A stretch of DNA of 64,000 nt from Aureobasidium sp. EXF-3400 (lineage: Eukaryota; Ascomycota; Dothideomycetes; Dothideales; Saccotheciaceae): contig SWBL01000239.1 of the NCBI GenBank assembly GCA_024195585.1, positions 1-64,000 on the forward strand, in the 5' to 3' direction. Under the pieces are notes generated by a model. It had not been told where the DNA came from. It saw nothing but the letters and a program-made list of their open reading frames with translations, and did no database searches. The translations under genes were made by a program, and so were the position numbers. Each line of letters starts with the position of its first letter. Within the stretch, counting starts at the first letter, position 1. Of the stretch, positions 45,048 through 55,309 are shown in pieces.

Positions 45048-45707
45048 TTACTCAATGTTGATCTTGCGAGTGACAGGTGCAGAAGCCTTAGGGACGACGA
45101 TGCTCAAAATGCCATCCTTGAGGCTAGCCTTCACATTGTCCTGATCGACACGAGAAGGGAAAGCAAAAGAACGAGAGAACTCTCCGACAGAGCGCTCAGA
45201 AACCCAGTAGCGGGATTGAGGACGCTGTTGGGTTTGTTGCTGGACTTGGTTGTCGCTGGTGTTGGTGGTGGTGATCTGTTGCTCGGTGTTGGCAGAAGAA
45301 GTGGCATTCTCGTCCTCAACGGTGGGTGGCTGGTAGTGTGGAGACGAGGTACCAGAGGCAGAGTCGCCGGCGGTGATGCGGCTCTGTTCTTGCTGGCCTT
45401 CAAGAGCAGCGGGTGGAGTGCCAGATTCGCGATGGCGTTCGGTGCGACCCTTGATGCTCAAGGTTTGGGCATCAGTGAACTCGATCTGGATGTCCTTTTG
45501 TTCGACACCAGGGAGTTCGCCGTGCAATTCGTAGCTGTCCTTGACCTCCTTTACATCAAAGCGAGGTTGGAAGGAGCGGAGTTGAGAGATGTTGCCGAAA
45601 TTGCCGAACTCATCACCTTGACGGGAGCTTTGGTGAGAGGCGTAGTCGTCGAGCAGACGGAAGAGAGGGGCGAATTCGCCAGAAGGAAAGCGTGGGAAGG
45701 AAAACAT
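45048..45707 (-). CDS. Small heat shock protein, Hsp30/Hsp20 family
   Basis: Single exon, 219 residues from MFSFPRFPSGEFAPLFRLLDD. An ATP-independent holdase that binds unfolding proteins. The alpha-crystallin domain starts at FQPRFDVKEVKDSYELHGELPGV, continues IEFTDAQTLSIKGRTE, and ends SFAFPSRVDQDNVKASLKDGILSIVVPK. Between the two halves is an inserted Gln/Thr/Ser-rich loop of about 80 residues, the usual feature of fungal Hsp30. The C terminus lacks a clear IxI motif (ends RKINIE, which may serve). The frame is open for 89 codons upstream, but that overlaps the TATA box and is leader. A heat-shock element lies upstream. Confidence 0.94.
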   Translation of the reverse strand: MFSFPRFPSGEFAPLFRLLDDYASHQSSRQGDEFGNFGNISQLRSFQPRFDVKEVKDSYELHGELPGVEQKDIQIEFTDAQTLSIKGRTERHRESGTPPAALEGQQEQSRITAGDSASGTSSPHYQPPTVEDENATSSANTEQQITTTNTSDNQVQQQTQQRPQSRYWVSERSVGEFSRSFAFPSRVDQDNVKASLKDGILSIVVPKASAPVTRKINIE

Positions 45708-45866
45708 TGTTCGGACTGGAGTGACTTGAGGAGTGACTTTGATGATTCTGTAAGCTTGAGGGAGCTTGTTGGTGATGCGGTAGTTTTGCATGTAGGTGCT
45801 TGTTGTTTGATGAGTGATTGTTCTTGTTTCTGATGATGAGGGATCATGGTGGACTCGTGGACTGAA

Positions 45867-45872
45867 TTTATA
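45867..45872 (-). promoter_or_regulatory. TATA box of the Hsp30 gene
   Basis: TATAAA on the minus strand inside GATATAAATTC, about 160 bases before the start codon; consistent with an inducible promoter. Confidence 0.65.
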
Positions 45873-46051
45873 TCTTTGAGCCACCACTGTTGGATGGCAG
45901 CCTTGAAGGCGGTAGAGCATACCAGAACATGCTGACTCGATCTCACCACCCTGCTCTTGCTGTATAACACACATCTAGAAGATACCAGTAGTGTCTCCTG
46001 ACAAGTATTCAGTGGTGTCCTGACAAAGATGGTTGCATAAAGCGGAGATGG

Positions 46052-46084
46052 TTCCAGAATAGGCAGGAGGATTCTCGAATCTTC
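46052..46084 (-). promoter_or_regulatory. Heat-shock element
   Basis: TTCCAGAA at 46052-46059 and the perfect three-unit array TTC-n2-GAA-n2-TTC at 46072-46084, spaced on the same helical side. Heat-shock factor binds inverted nGAAn units of this form. It is about 350 bases from the Hsp30 start and near the 3' end of SDHAF1. Remaining DNA of 45708-46286 holds nothing else recognised. Confidence 0.8.
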
Positions 46085-46286
46085 CTCTTCCGACGGTCAC
46101 ATGACATGGCTCACAACACCGAAGAGTCGTCCAGATTTTGAGAGGATGACCAACACATTGTCGTATGATGCGTCTGAGGAGAAACAGGCAGTGGACATAC
46201 TCCAGGTACATGCATAGAAGTATCCGGGTAGTGGTAGAGCGGGAGTCTGCGGATGAGAGGGCATGCCAGGCGAGCGAGGACTGGAT

Positions 46287-46626
46287 CTATTTCATAATGT
46301 TTCGAATACCGGGAGATGCATAGATTTCCAGTTGACGCTGACCTTTGCGAAGCATGTATTCGATAGCAGAATAGTCCTTCTTGTCATGTTTTTGGTGTTC
46401 GCGGAATTCTGATCTACGAAGGATGTCAGACTTTGGTAGGAACATGAGTAAGATCTAGCATACTGTGCGAACCGAAGGAAGTTTGGCCTCACATCCTGCT
46501 CAATGTTAGCAACTGTTCTTCTTAATAAGAGTCACATGAACATACAGCAGGCTTCTTTCGTGTCTCGCGTAGACATTTGCGATAGAGAGACAATATCTCG
46601 CGTTGCAGGCCCGACAAGCGTGCCAT
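46287..46626 (-). CDS. Succinate dehydrogenase assembly factor 1 (LYR protein)
   Basis: Exons 46626..46546, 46495..46464 (32 bases) and 46413..46287 give 79 residues, a typical SDHAF1/Sdh6 length. It is a mitochondrial LYR-motif chaperone that helps iron-sulfur insertion into and protection of the Sdh2 subunit. Start MARLSGLQREILSLYRKCLRE contains the LYR tripeptide; later FLRFA (conserved Phe/Arg) and EFREHQKHDKKDYSAIEYML, RKGQRQLEIY and SPGIRNI match the family. The 32-base middle exon and both junctions rebuild conserved sequence. The gene faces the FAH-family enzyme across 247 bases. Confidence 0.93.
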
Positions 46627-46873
46627 TATGATTGAGTGCTGTGTGATTTTTGATTAGAAGGACAATTGATGGTTCAAGAAAAGTCGGTCAGGTCGCAATT
46701 TGTACAGGTAGTGTGCAAGATGGTATGGCAAAAGTTTGTCATAGACTGGAGTTGATGATCGGGAGAAATCGCATGACGCGCCTCTGGCAGAGGAAGTGTG
46801 GGGAAAGCTGGAGACGCCGACATCGTTCTTGAGTAATGAACACCACAATCCATCATTGTCAACAGAACCAAAT
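46627..46873. promoter_or_regulatory. Divergent promoter SDHAF1 / FAH-family enzyme
   Basis: 247 bases between the two start codons; too short for independent promoters, so co-regulation is likely. I see no named site with confidence. Confidence 0.55.
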
Positions 46874-47951
46874 ATGTCGTCGTTTTCGGTGAGTATATAC
46901 GTCTCCTCTTCGGCGACTTTCACTAATGTCAATGACCAGTAGAGACTCATCCGCTTTCTTGCCAAGGATGGCAAGACATATTACGGAGATGCACTGGTAC
47001 CGTCAGGAGCCAACGACTTGACAAGAGTGGTTCAAGCAAAGGTTATCCAGGGTACACCATGGGGACAGCACCAGGTCACCGATCGCATAGCTGTATGAAG
47101 TCGTCGAATCTAAATATGCAGAATACATGCTGAAGCTGGTCAGGATGTGCAAAAGCTCCTCGCACCGCTAGCCCGGGAGGACATCAGGACTGTCCGCTGC
47201 CTGGGTCTCAACTACGAGCAGCATGCCATTGAAGTATGCCGCCTTTCCAAGAATATATGTCGATGCATGCTAAGCCAATGCTCCAGTCCAACATGCCGAT
47301 CCCAAAGTATCCCGTTCTGTTCTACAAGCCCGTCACTGCAGTCACCGGACCCTTTGACAAGATACCCGTATGTGCGGCTGCCCAAGAAGGCGAAGGCCTC
47401 GACTACGAATGCGAGTTGGTTGCTGTTATCGGAAAAGAAGGGACAAACATCGAAGAGTCACAGGCACTCTCGCATGTGGCAGGTTATGCTGTAGGAAACG
47501 ATGTCTCGCATCGTGATTGGCAACTCAAGCGTGGTGGTGGGCAATGGGGTCTCGGCAAAGGCTTCGATGCTTGGGCTCCCATTGGTCCTGCAATCGTCAG
47601 CACCAAGCTGATTTCTGACCCGCAGAACCTGAGAATCGTGACCAAGGTTAACGGTAAGACTGTCCAAGATAGCAACACTGGAGACATGATCTTTGGAGTC
47701 GCAAAGACCATTAGCATTCTGAGTCAAGGTACTACCTTATTGCCCGGAGACCTGATCTTCACTGGAACGTAAGTACATTGATCTCACGATGAGCAAGCGC
47801 TTGCTTACATGGAACCAGTCCACAAGGTGTTGGTATGGGCCGCAAGCCACAAGTTTGGTTGAAAGACGGTGATGTTGTGGAAGTCAATCTTGAGGGCGTT
47901 GGCAGCTGCATCAATAAGGTCGAGTTTGAAAAGACAAAGGCACGTCTGTGA
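46874..47951 (+). CDS. Fumarylacetoacetase-family hydrolase/tautomerase (FAHD2/Fmp41-like)
   Basis: Five exons (46874..46888, 46943..47092, 47144..47233, 47287..47768, 47819..47951) give 289 residues. The C-terminal FAH fold is complete: CLGLNYEQHAIE, PIPKYPVLFYKPVTAVTGP, the metal-binding [81 protein letters not shown] and the C-terminal VEVNLEGVGSCINKV. The acids E-x-E and D in those blocks bind Mg. The close eukaryotic relatives FAHD1/FAHD2 and yeast Fmp41 are reported as oxaloacetate decarboxylase or keto-enol oxaloacetate tautomerase; fumarylpyruvate-type hydrolases are an alternative. The first exon is five codons (MSSFS). I see no strong mitochondrial presequence. Confidence 0.9.
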
Positions 47952-48125
47952 TAGCGAAAGGAGCTTGTAGATTTGATCCTATCTGTCGAGTTGGAAGGCA
48001 CAATTGATCGGCATGACCAAGTGGGAAGTCGCGATCTACAAAAGGCTTGAACCCTGAGTCCTTTTCTCTCCAGCGCTCTGGCTCCATCCTCTTTCCACGT
48101 TTAACTCAGCCTGTTCAAACGCGAC

Positions 48126-50926
48126 ATGTATTCCAGATCAACCAGAACGAGTGTTTCGTCGTCACACAGCAGACTGCATCTCCCAGCATCACCTGCAGCT
48201 GCGAGCACCACCGGTTATTCGCAATTCAGCTCCTACGAATACTCGACTCGTCCTCGTACCGCAGTCTCGACCATCGGTGTAGAATCACAACAGGTCATCT
48301 GTGCTGTGAGCGAGTCGCGTGGTATAGCCCCGACCGTCGGGCTTGCTTTCGTCAACCTGGATACGGGTGAGGCCGTTCTCAGTCAGATCCCTGACAGCCA
48401 GTCCTATGTCCGCACTCTGCACAAACTGGCGGTGTTCAGCCCCTCCAAGATCCTCATCCTTGACACGGCCGCGAAGACAAAATCAAAGCTCTTCTGCCTC
48501 ATCGAGGAGAATCTGGACGATTTGAACAGCAACTTGATTCTCCTTGACCGCCGTTACTGGGCCGAAACTACTGGTATTGATTTCATTGAACAATTTGGTT
48601 TCATCCAAGACGTGGACAGTATCAAAATGTCTGTCGATGGGAATTACTTCTCGGTGTGCTGCTTCGCTGCAGCCATGAAGTTCATCGAGCTTGCCATGAA
48701 TAAGACCTTCCCACCACACTCCTTGAGGATTAGATATGAAGCATCCGAAGGTTCCATGATGATCGACCTCTCCACTATCCGTTCGCTGGAGCTGATCCAG
48801 AATCTTCAAAACCAAAAGTCGCCCGATTGTCTGTTCGGCATTCTCAATCAGACTTTGACACCAATGGGATCAAGACTTCTGCGAAGTAACGTACTACAGC
48901 CTCTCACTGACCAACACACATTGGACACACGTTACGATGCTCTCGCAGAACTGACGAGCAAGGAAGAGATGTTCTTCGCTACGAGAGCAGCACTGAAGAC
49001 CATTCTCGACGCAGACAAAATCCTGACTCAGCTCATCATCATACCAACTAAGCCGTCTTTACAATCCACTGAACAAAGTATAAACCACATCATCATGCTC
49101 AAGCAGCTCGTGTCTGGTATCCAACCTGTCTATGAAGCCTTGACTGGGACGAAAAGTGTCATGCTGAAAGAGATCCGACGCGTTAGTATATTCACCTTCC
49201 ACGATCTTTCCCGACTGACGGTTTTGGAAGAATTGTATACCTAGTGGCATCGATCCTATCAAGGAACTTATCGATGAGTATATCAACGAAGATATCACGT
49301 ACGCGAAGCAACCACTCGAACTACGAAACCAGAGGACGTATGCAGTCAAAGTGAGTGTTTTCCTCGAACACCAGATAGCTCGAACTGATCAGCAACAAAG
49401 TCAGGCATCAACGGATTACTCGATGTGGCTCGACAAACATACAAGGAGGCCAACATGGATGTGTATCAGCTTGTCGATGAATTGCAAGGTAAGTGACACT
49501 TTATGTAATGTAAAGAACGCAGCGTTCTGACCATGGCATAGAGACGCACAACCTCAAATTGGAACTCAAGTACGACAATGCTCGACACTACTATCTCCGC
49601 CTCAATGTCTCGGAGCTCGAAGATCGAAACTTACCACCAGTATTTATCAATGTCATCCGCAAAAACAAAAAGGTCGAATGCTCAACATTGGACTTGCGCA
49701 AACGCAGTCAAAAGATCTCCGACTCGCACACCGAGGTACTACTGATGAGCGACAAAGCAATACAAGATTTGATTACCGAGATCCGAGTCTACATGTCGGT
49801 ACTGTTCAAGGTCTCTGAGAGTATCGCAATGCTAGACGTGCTTTCAACCTTCGCTCACAATGTCACTTTGCATGACTATACTCGTCCTAGAATCACGCAA
49901 ACCCTTGGTATCAAAGCTGGTCGTCACCCCATCAGAGAGCAAGTACAGAATACGCCTTTCATACCGAATGATGTGTTTGCAACCCAGCAGTCCCGATTTC
50001 AGATCATCACCGGATGCAACATGAGCGGAAAGAGCACCTACATTCGTTCCATCGCACTGCTGTCAGTCATGGCTCAGATCGGTTGCTTCGTACCCGCTGA
50101 GTTTGCCTCTTTTCCGATCATAAAGCAGCTGTTTGCCAGAATCTCCATCGACGACAGTATCGAGGCCAATGTATCGACATTTGCATCCGAAATGAGAGAA
50201 ACTGCCTTCATTCTGCGCAACATCGACAAGCACAGTTTGGTCATCATCGACGAGCTCGGCCGCGGGACAAGTCCTCGAGATGGCCTTGCCATAGCTTTGG
50301 CCATCGCAGAGGCCATGGTGGAAAGTCGAGCCTTGGTCTGGTTTGCAACACACTTTCGCGACTTGGCAAGGATACTCGCAGAGCGCAATGGAGTGGTCAA
50401 CAAACATCTAGCAGTGGACAGGTCCGAGGCAGATACAATGGCCATGCTATACAGACTTACCGACGGCGTCGTATCTGAACAACATTATGGTCTGCAATTG
50501 GCAAAAGTGATGCCCTTACCTCCAGACGTGATCGACTACGCAACCCAAGTAGCAGAACAACTACAAGCGCAAGTGGAAAGACAACGCAAGGCCTCCAAAG
50601 CTGTCATCGTGGGAAGGAAAAGAAAACTTATCCTAGGTCTCAAAGAAGAACTCACGCATGCCTGTGGTGGTGCGATGGAAGGGCCTGTCCTTCAGAGCTG
50701 GCTGTTGGGACTCCAGCGTGAGTTTGAAGTTCGCATGATTGCGATTGAACAGGAAGCCAATGAAGTGGATCTTGCAAGTCTCGATCTCGATGTTGACATG
50801 GAAGAATTTGAGACTGTGACAAATGCCACTGGCTCTGTGGTAGACCACGATGGTGATTTGATGGCGAGCAGTCATGGACCCGAGTCAATGATTGAAGATG
50901 ACAGCAACATGTCGGACAGGTACTGA
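48126..50926 (+). CDS. MSH4: Meiotic MutS homologue Msh4
   Basis: Exons 48126..49181, 49231..49350, 49401..49488 and 49542..50926 give 882 residues. With Msh5 it stabilises recombination intermediates and promotes interfering crossovers in meiosis; it lacks mismatch recognition. The MutS core begins at ICAVSESRGIAPTVGLAFVNLDTGEAVL; lever/clamp helices follow; the ATPase has Walker A TGCNMSGKSTYIRS, then SSIE-like region DDSIEANVSTFASEMRETAFILRN, Walker B LVIIDELGRGTSPRDG, and FATHF. The N-terminal mismatch domain I is absent, as in Msh4. The first intron is inferred as 49 bases (GTTAGT, CTGAC branch point, TTTTGGAAG) to keep the frame (EIRR|NCIPSGIDPIKE); its acceptor is less certain than the others. 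The acidic C-terminal tail ends DSNMSDRY. Confidence 0.94.
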
Positions 50927-51264
50927 AGAGCGGTGGGATGGTCAGAGAGGACGTCTATTGAGACTTGCTGTACCGGAGACAATTTAGCTCGAACTTCCGT
51001 ATGGTACTCAGATTGCAGAAGATAGAGATTGTTGCTTTCCCACAAATACACCGAAAGTGTTTCCTTGCATCTTACCATTTCTCTTCTAGAACAATCATAC
51101 AACTATACGTTGCGATCATTTGTGATGGATATAGTGACTACTCAATTTGAGTGACTCTGCGAACCCATCTGCGGTGCTGAACTAGGGTTGTACGGAAGAC
51201 ATGTGGAAAGCGGACGAGAATATTGAATCATAATGTAAACTGGCAGAAAATGCTTCAACAAACA
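50927..51264. other. Gap between MSH4 and tRNA-Gln
   Basis: 338 bases, 3' flank of MSH4 and 5' flank of the tRNA; nothing recognised. Confidence 0.45.
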
Positions 51265-51335
51265 GGTTGTATAGTGTAATGGTTAGCACATCGGATTCTG
51301 ATTCCGGTAATCCAAGTTCGATCCCTGGTACGACC
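51265..51335 (+). tRNA. tRNA-Gln(CTG)
   Basis: Complete cloverleaf without intron: acceptor GGTTGTA/TACGACC, D arm with GGTTAG, anticodon loop TTCTGAT (anticodon CTG), T loop GTTCGATCC. A run of five T follows at 51342-51346 as terminator. Decodes CAG. Confidence 0.93.
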
Positions 51336-52093
51336 TCTCTCTTTTTGCAATTTTTGTCCACCTCACCATTTCTCTTACCAATCCCATCTCTACTGTTCTC
51401 ACACGCTCTCTCCTCCCTCTTGATCGTCTTGTTTATTTTGCGCTTTCTTTCTTTCTTCCAATTACCAACAAAAACTCTCGAGGTTCACCAACACCCCGTC
51501 AAGAAACCACAACTTTCTCCACCGATGCAGTATTTTGTAATCCTCTGTTCTGACCAGTCTGGCGTTTCCTTCTGATTACCACCCACCGTACCGATAGCCA
51601 AGGGGCATCTCAAGGCTCTTCAGTATATTGCTGTGGACTTGCGTTCAGCCTTGAGCGACACTGCTACTTGTATGCTCGAGCATCGGGTCAATATCACACT
51701 AGCTCTCCCTCATCATATCCTTCATTAGCGTCGTCGTAGGCAAGAGACGGAGGAGCTGCACCAGACAAGGATTTTCCATTAGGGATGGTGAATCAAGTAG
51801 TAGTCATGAGGATACATGGATGGACCAGGAGGCAAATAGAGAGTGCGCTGTTGCTTGTACGCCATTGTGTAAGCTTGCCCAGTCAAACTTCATGACTGAA
51901 TTGCTTGAGGAAGCTATGGTACAATAATTCTCATTCGCATCCATCGAAGCTCAGATGAAATCATCTGCCTATTCTCATCCTCCCGTATCTTTCCTTCTGT
52001 ATTCATTAAAGGAAGAAGAACCATCCGTAACCAGTAAAATAAACGCCCCCGCTCATGTTTGAAGATGCCATGCAGAAGGTTTGTTCATTCATC
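51336..52093. other. Gap between tRNA-Gln and RPT4
   Basis: 758 bases. T/C-rich just after the tRNA. No other gene recognised. Confidence 0.45.
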
Positions 52094-53435
52094 TTACAGC
52101 TTCTGGTACTCGAGCTTGCCTTCAAGTTTCTTTGATTCGGCAACCTTACGGACGGCCTTGTTGAAATCGTCTTGGTTGATAGCGTCACGGTAATCCTTGA
52201 TGGCGAAAAGACCGCTAGAAAGATATGATGTCAGTATGTTTTGCTGCTGGAGCGCATGCGGGATAAGTGGGAAGAACTCACGCTTCGGTCACGACGTTTC
52301 TCAAATCGGCACCGTTGAGCTGGTCGCTCATCTTGACAACACTCTCGTAGTCAATCTCACCCTCCTTTTGCACACCCTCGGCGTGAATCTTGAGAATCTC
52401 CATACGGCCAACCTCGTTGGGCAAGGGAATTTCAATCTTTCTGTCCAGACGACCGGCACGCAACAAGGCAGGATCGAGGGTGTCGGGTCTGTTTGTAGCC
52501 ATGATGATCTTTGTCTTTCCCAGGTAATCGAAACCGTCGAGTTGGTTGAGGAGTTCCATCAAGGTTCTTTGAATCTCTCTGTCGGCAGAGGTACCTTCCG
52601 AGAATCTGCGGCCACCGATGGCATCGATTTCATCCATGAAGATGATACAGGGTTCGTGTTCTCTGGCGTAGCCGAACATTTCGCGGATGAGACGGGCGGA
52701 TTCACCAATGTACTTGTCGACGATGGCGGATGAGACGACTGGGATGTGTTAGTGGAAGAGTGCAGAATGGTGCATCAAAGGACATACCCTTGAGGAAGTT
52801 TGTTTCCAGACTGCTGGCAACAGCCCTGGCTAGGAGAGTCTTTCCGGTACCGGGAGGGCCGTATAGCAAGACACCCTTTGGCGGCTTGATGCCGACTCTA
52901 AGGAAGAGCTCGGGATTCTTCAGCGGCAGCTCGATGACCTCGCGCAACTCTCTAATCTGCTCGTTCAAACCACCGATACCAGCAAAGTTGATCTGACCAG
53001 GGTCCTCGAGGGACATGTTGTAGACGAGCGGGTCGACTTCTCGCGGGAGCATGCGCATGATTGTGAGGGTTGTCATGTCGAGAGCGACGCGGGTTCCTTG
53101 CTTGAGCTTGAGCTTGTCGACCTTTGACCTGCATCCGACGACATAGCGAGGGCCTGAGGATGCCTTGACGATGACTAGACGTGGATTAGCTGTGTCCCTT
53201 TGATTGTTGATGACGAAGACGCACATCTCTCCTCGTCCAGCTGCTTCAAGACTTCTCCGATGATCTGACCGACACTCTGCAGAGCCTTGATGTTGTCCTC
53301 GGAAACATCAAAGTCGTGTTGCAGGCCCTTGATCTCTAACCGCAGCGCCTTGAGCTTTGCCTCCCATTCTCTTGATTCCAGCAACTTGGTCTTGTATCCG
53401 TCCAGCGCGTGTTCTCTCTCAGGATCGGCGCTCAT
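52094..53435 (-). CDS. RPT4: 26S proteasome AAA-ATPase subunit Rpt4
   Basis: Exons 53435..53225, 53174..52788, 52738..52282 and 52214..52094 give 391 residues. A base subunit of the 19S regulator that unfolds substrates for the 20S core. The order is an N-terminal coiled coil ([21 protein letters not shown]), OB region ([26 protein letters not shown]), pore-loop and AAA module with Walker A GPPGTGKT, Walker [18 protein letters not shown], Arg fingers in [25 protein letters not shown], and the C terminus [20 protein letters not shown] typical of Rpt4 rather than other Rpt subunits. Every junction falls in conserved sequence and restores frame. Start [20 protein letters not shown]. Confidence 0.97.
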
Positions 53436-54154
53436 GATGGCTGATGTGAAATGCGGGTATTTGGATGGACTCGTGTGATGTGAAGGCGGCGGCGACAAGG
53501 TGATGATGGACGGTGTTTGGAGCGATTGCGAGTGCTTCGGACTGACAGCTTCCAATGCCGTCACATGTAATGCCAAGACTTTTGCATTGTAGTGCTTGTT
53601 TCACAACTCGTCGCTGCCTCCTTCACAACTCCTCGCGTCCTCCATCGTCTCACTCTCGCACTCTCACCTCCTGCCTGAAACACTCCTTCCTGGTGTCGCA
53701 CCGACTTTGTTCTGTTCGTCCAAGCCTCGGTATCGCCTCTTTGCTCTTCGCTCTGTCCAGACTACGCCTCAAGACTGTTTTCGACTTGCCTTGGTACAGG
53801 CACTCTATTTCGTGGCTGAGGTGTCTAATTTCACCGACACCGCCCGACTGCGGTGTCTATATCTTCGTTGCAAGAGTCAGTCTGTAGGCGCCCACGGGCT
53901 TGCCAAGCTGTAAACTGTGCCACATAGCCTCCTGCATTTGATCCTTCGCTCCTCAATGACTTTTTCCACCAACAACCATGGCTGATGCGGTGTCAATGCT
54001 GTAATTTTAGGCCTTTGTCTTGCTTGCTCTGGTAGGTAAAACTTTTCATAATATATAGCCTCTATTCCTCGAATAATCCTACCTCATCTATCAATTCATA
54101 CCATTCCACACCACCATCTCGCACCATACACCCATACCTTCTCCACCCATCAAC
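53436..54154. promoter_or_regulatory. Divergent promoter region RPT4 / 4-TM protein
   Basis: 719 bases. 53590-53760 is C/T-rich. The element GGTGGCAAA (Rpn4-type proteasome site) was looked for near the start of RPT4 and not found. Nothing else recognised. Confidence 0.4.
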
Positions 54155-54803
54155 ATGAATACCAATACCGCTTACGAACCTGCTGCCCGATCCTCGTTCG
54201 ATGAGCAAGCACGCCCGAAAGATATTCAACGATCCATCGATGGCAAGCCCCTCTGGAGGAAAGCTTTCCTCATCACTTTCTGGGTATTGCAAATCATCGT
54301 CTGCATTGTCGGATGGGGTTTCGGAGCTTTCAGTCTCGTCGTCAAATCATACTCGGAAGATGACAAGTCTCAGATGCTCTTGAGTACGTATACCTATACT
54401 CTTGAAAGAGGAGCCATTACTCATGAATCTCAAAGTGTTGCCGCTGGTATTTATATATCGTGGTCCAGCGTATGCTTCATCCTCATCGTCACCGAGATCG
54501 TCATGTTTTCACGAAGAAACCTGAAACCTTGGTTCGAGGTCACTTCATCCTCCATCAAGACGGCACTGTGGTTGGTCTTCTTCTTGATCGCTATCCATGA
54601 TGCTGCCGTCTACGGTCTCGCCGGGATCTCTCTCTACATGTATGGAGTCTTCACGTAAGTTCTGGGTACGATTCTTGACTGAGTGTACTCGATTCTGACT
54701 GTGTCGTAGGATTCTGTTTCTTACTCCTCTCACATACTCGGCCCGTGTGTTGCATCAACAACGCAAAAGCGCTCGCGTCCCTGTGGTATCGAGTGTAGTT
54801 TAG
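54155..54803 (+). CDS. Four-helix membrane protein, unrecognised
   Basis: Exons 54155..54654 and 54710..54803 give 197 residues. Four hydrophobic helices: AFLITFWVLQIIVCIVGWGF, GIYISWSSVCFILIVTEIVMF, TALWLVFFLIAIHDAAVYGL and GVFTILFLTPLTYSARVL, with a charged N terminus and a short basic C terminus (HQQRKSARVPV). The junction (GVFT|ILFLTPL) rebuilds helix 4. The topology resembles MARVEL-type fungal proteins, but I cannot assign it. Confidence 0.72.
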
Positions 54804-55309
54804 GCCATACCTGAGCACCAGCAAATGTTAGACTGGCTGGGAGACCTCTGTCAGGCCCTGTATCTGTCCAAATTCAATAGATAAATGACCATGTCACGGC
54901 CAAAGAGTGATGAACATCTTCGCAGAAAACGAATCAACTCTCGAGTTTCAATCATCTATTGTCTTCCTTGATCGCAAAATGGATCCTGCTTAAGTATGTT
55001 CATTCCTCGTGACATTTTTGCATCGACAGGACGCTGTTTGGCTAGATGGCAGTTCTTGCCGCCTTGGCGAGTCTGTTTGTTATGATCTTTCCCCAACTTC
55101 AAGCCGCCGTCTCATGCCCACTATACATCCTTCTCGACATGCGAAAATAAGTAGCTCAAGCCCGGCGCAACTCAGACAAAAAATCTCGACTGAATGATTA
55201 CCATTGAGTTCTCATTGAGCACGGATTGTCTCGCAACCACAACCCTTCGACTTTCTTCTTGACGTCCGTGTCGCTGGTCATACTATAGGGTCTTAACTGG
55301 CATGTCAAG
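54804..55309 (+). other. Gap upstream of the repeat-family pseudogene
   Basis: 506 bases without a gene recognised. C/T-rich close to 55290. Confidence 0.4.

Noticed and set aside
45216..45833. 205-codon open frame on the plus strand across the Hsp30 gene
   Set aside because: Antisense shadow; Gly/Val/Leu-rich composition follows from the codon use of Hsp30.
52197..52733. 178-codon open frame antisense to RPT4
   Set aside because: Shadow of the AAA exon.
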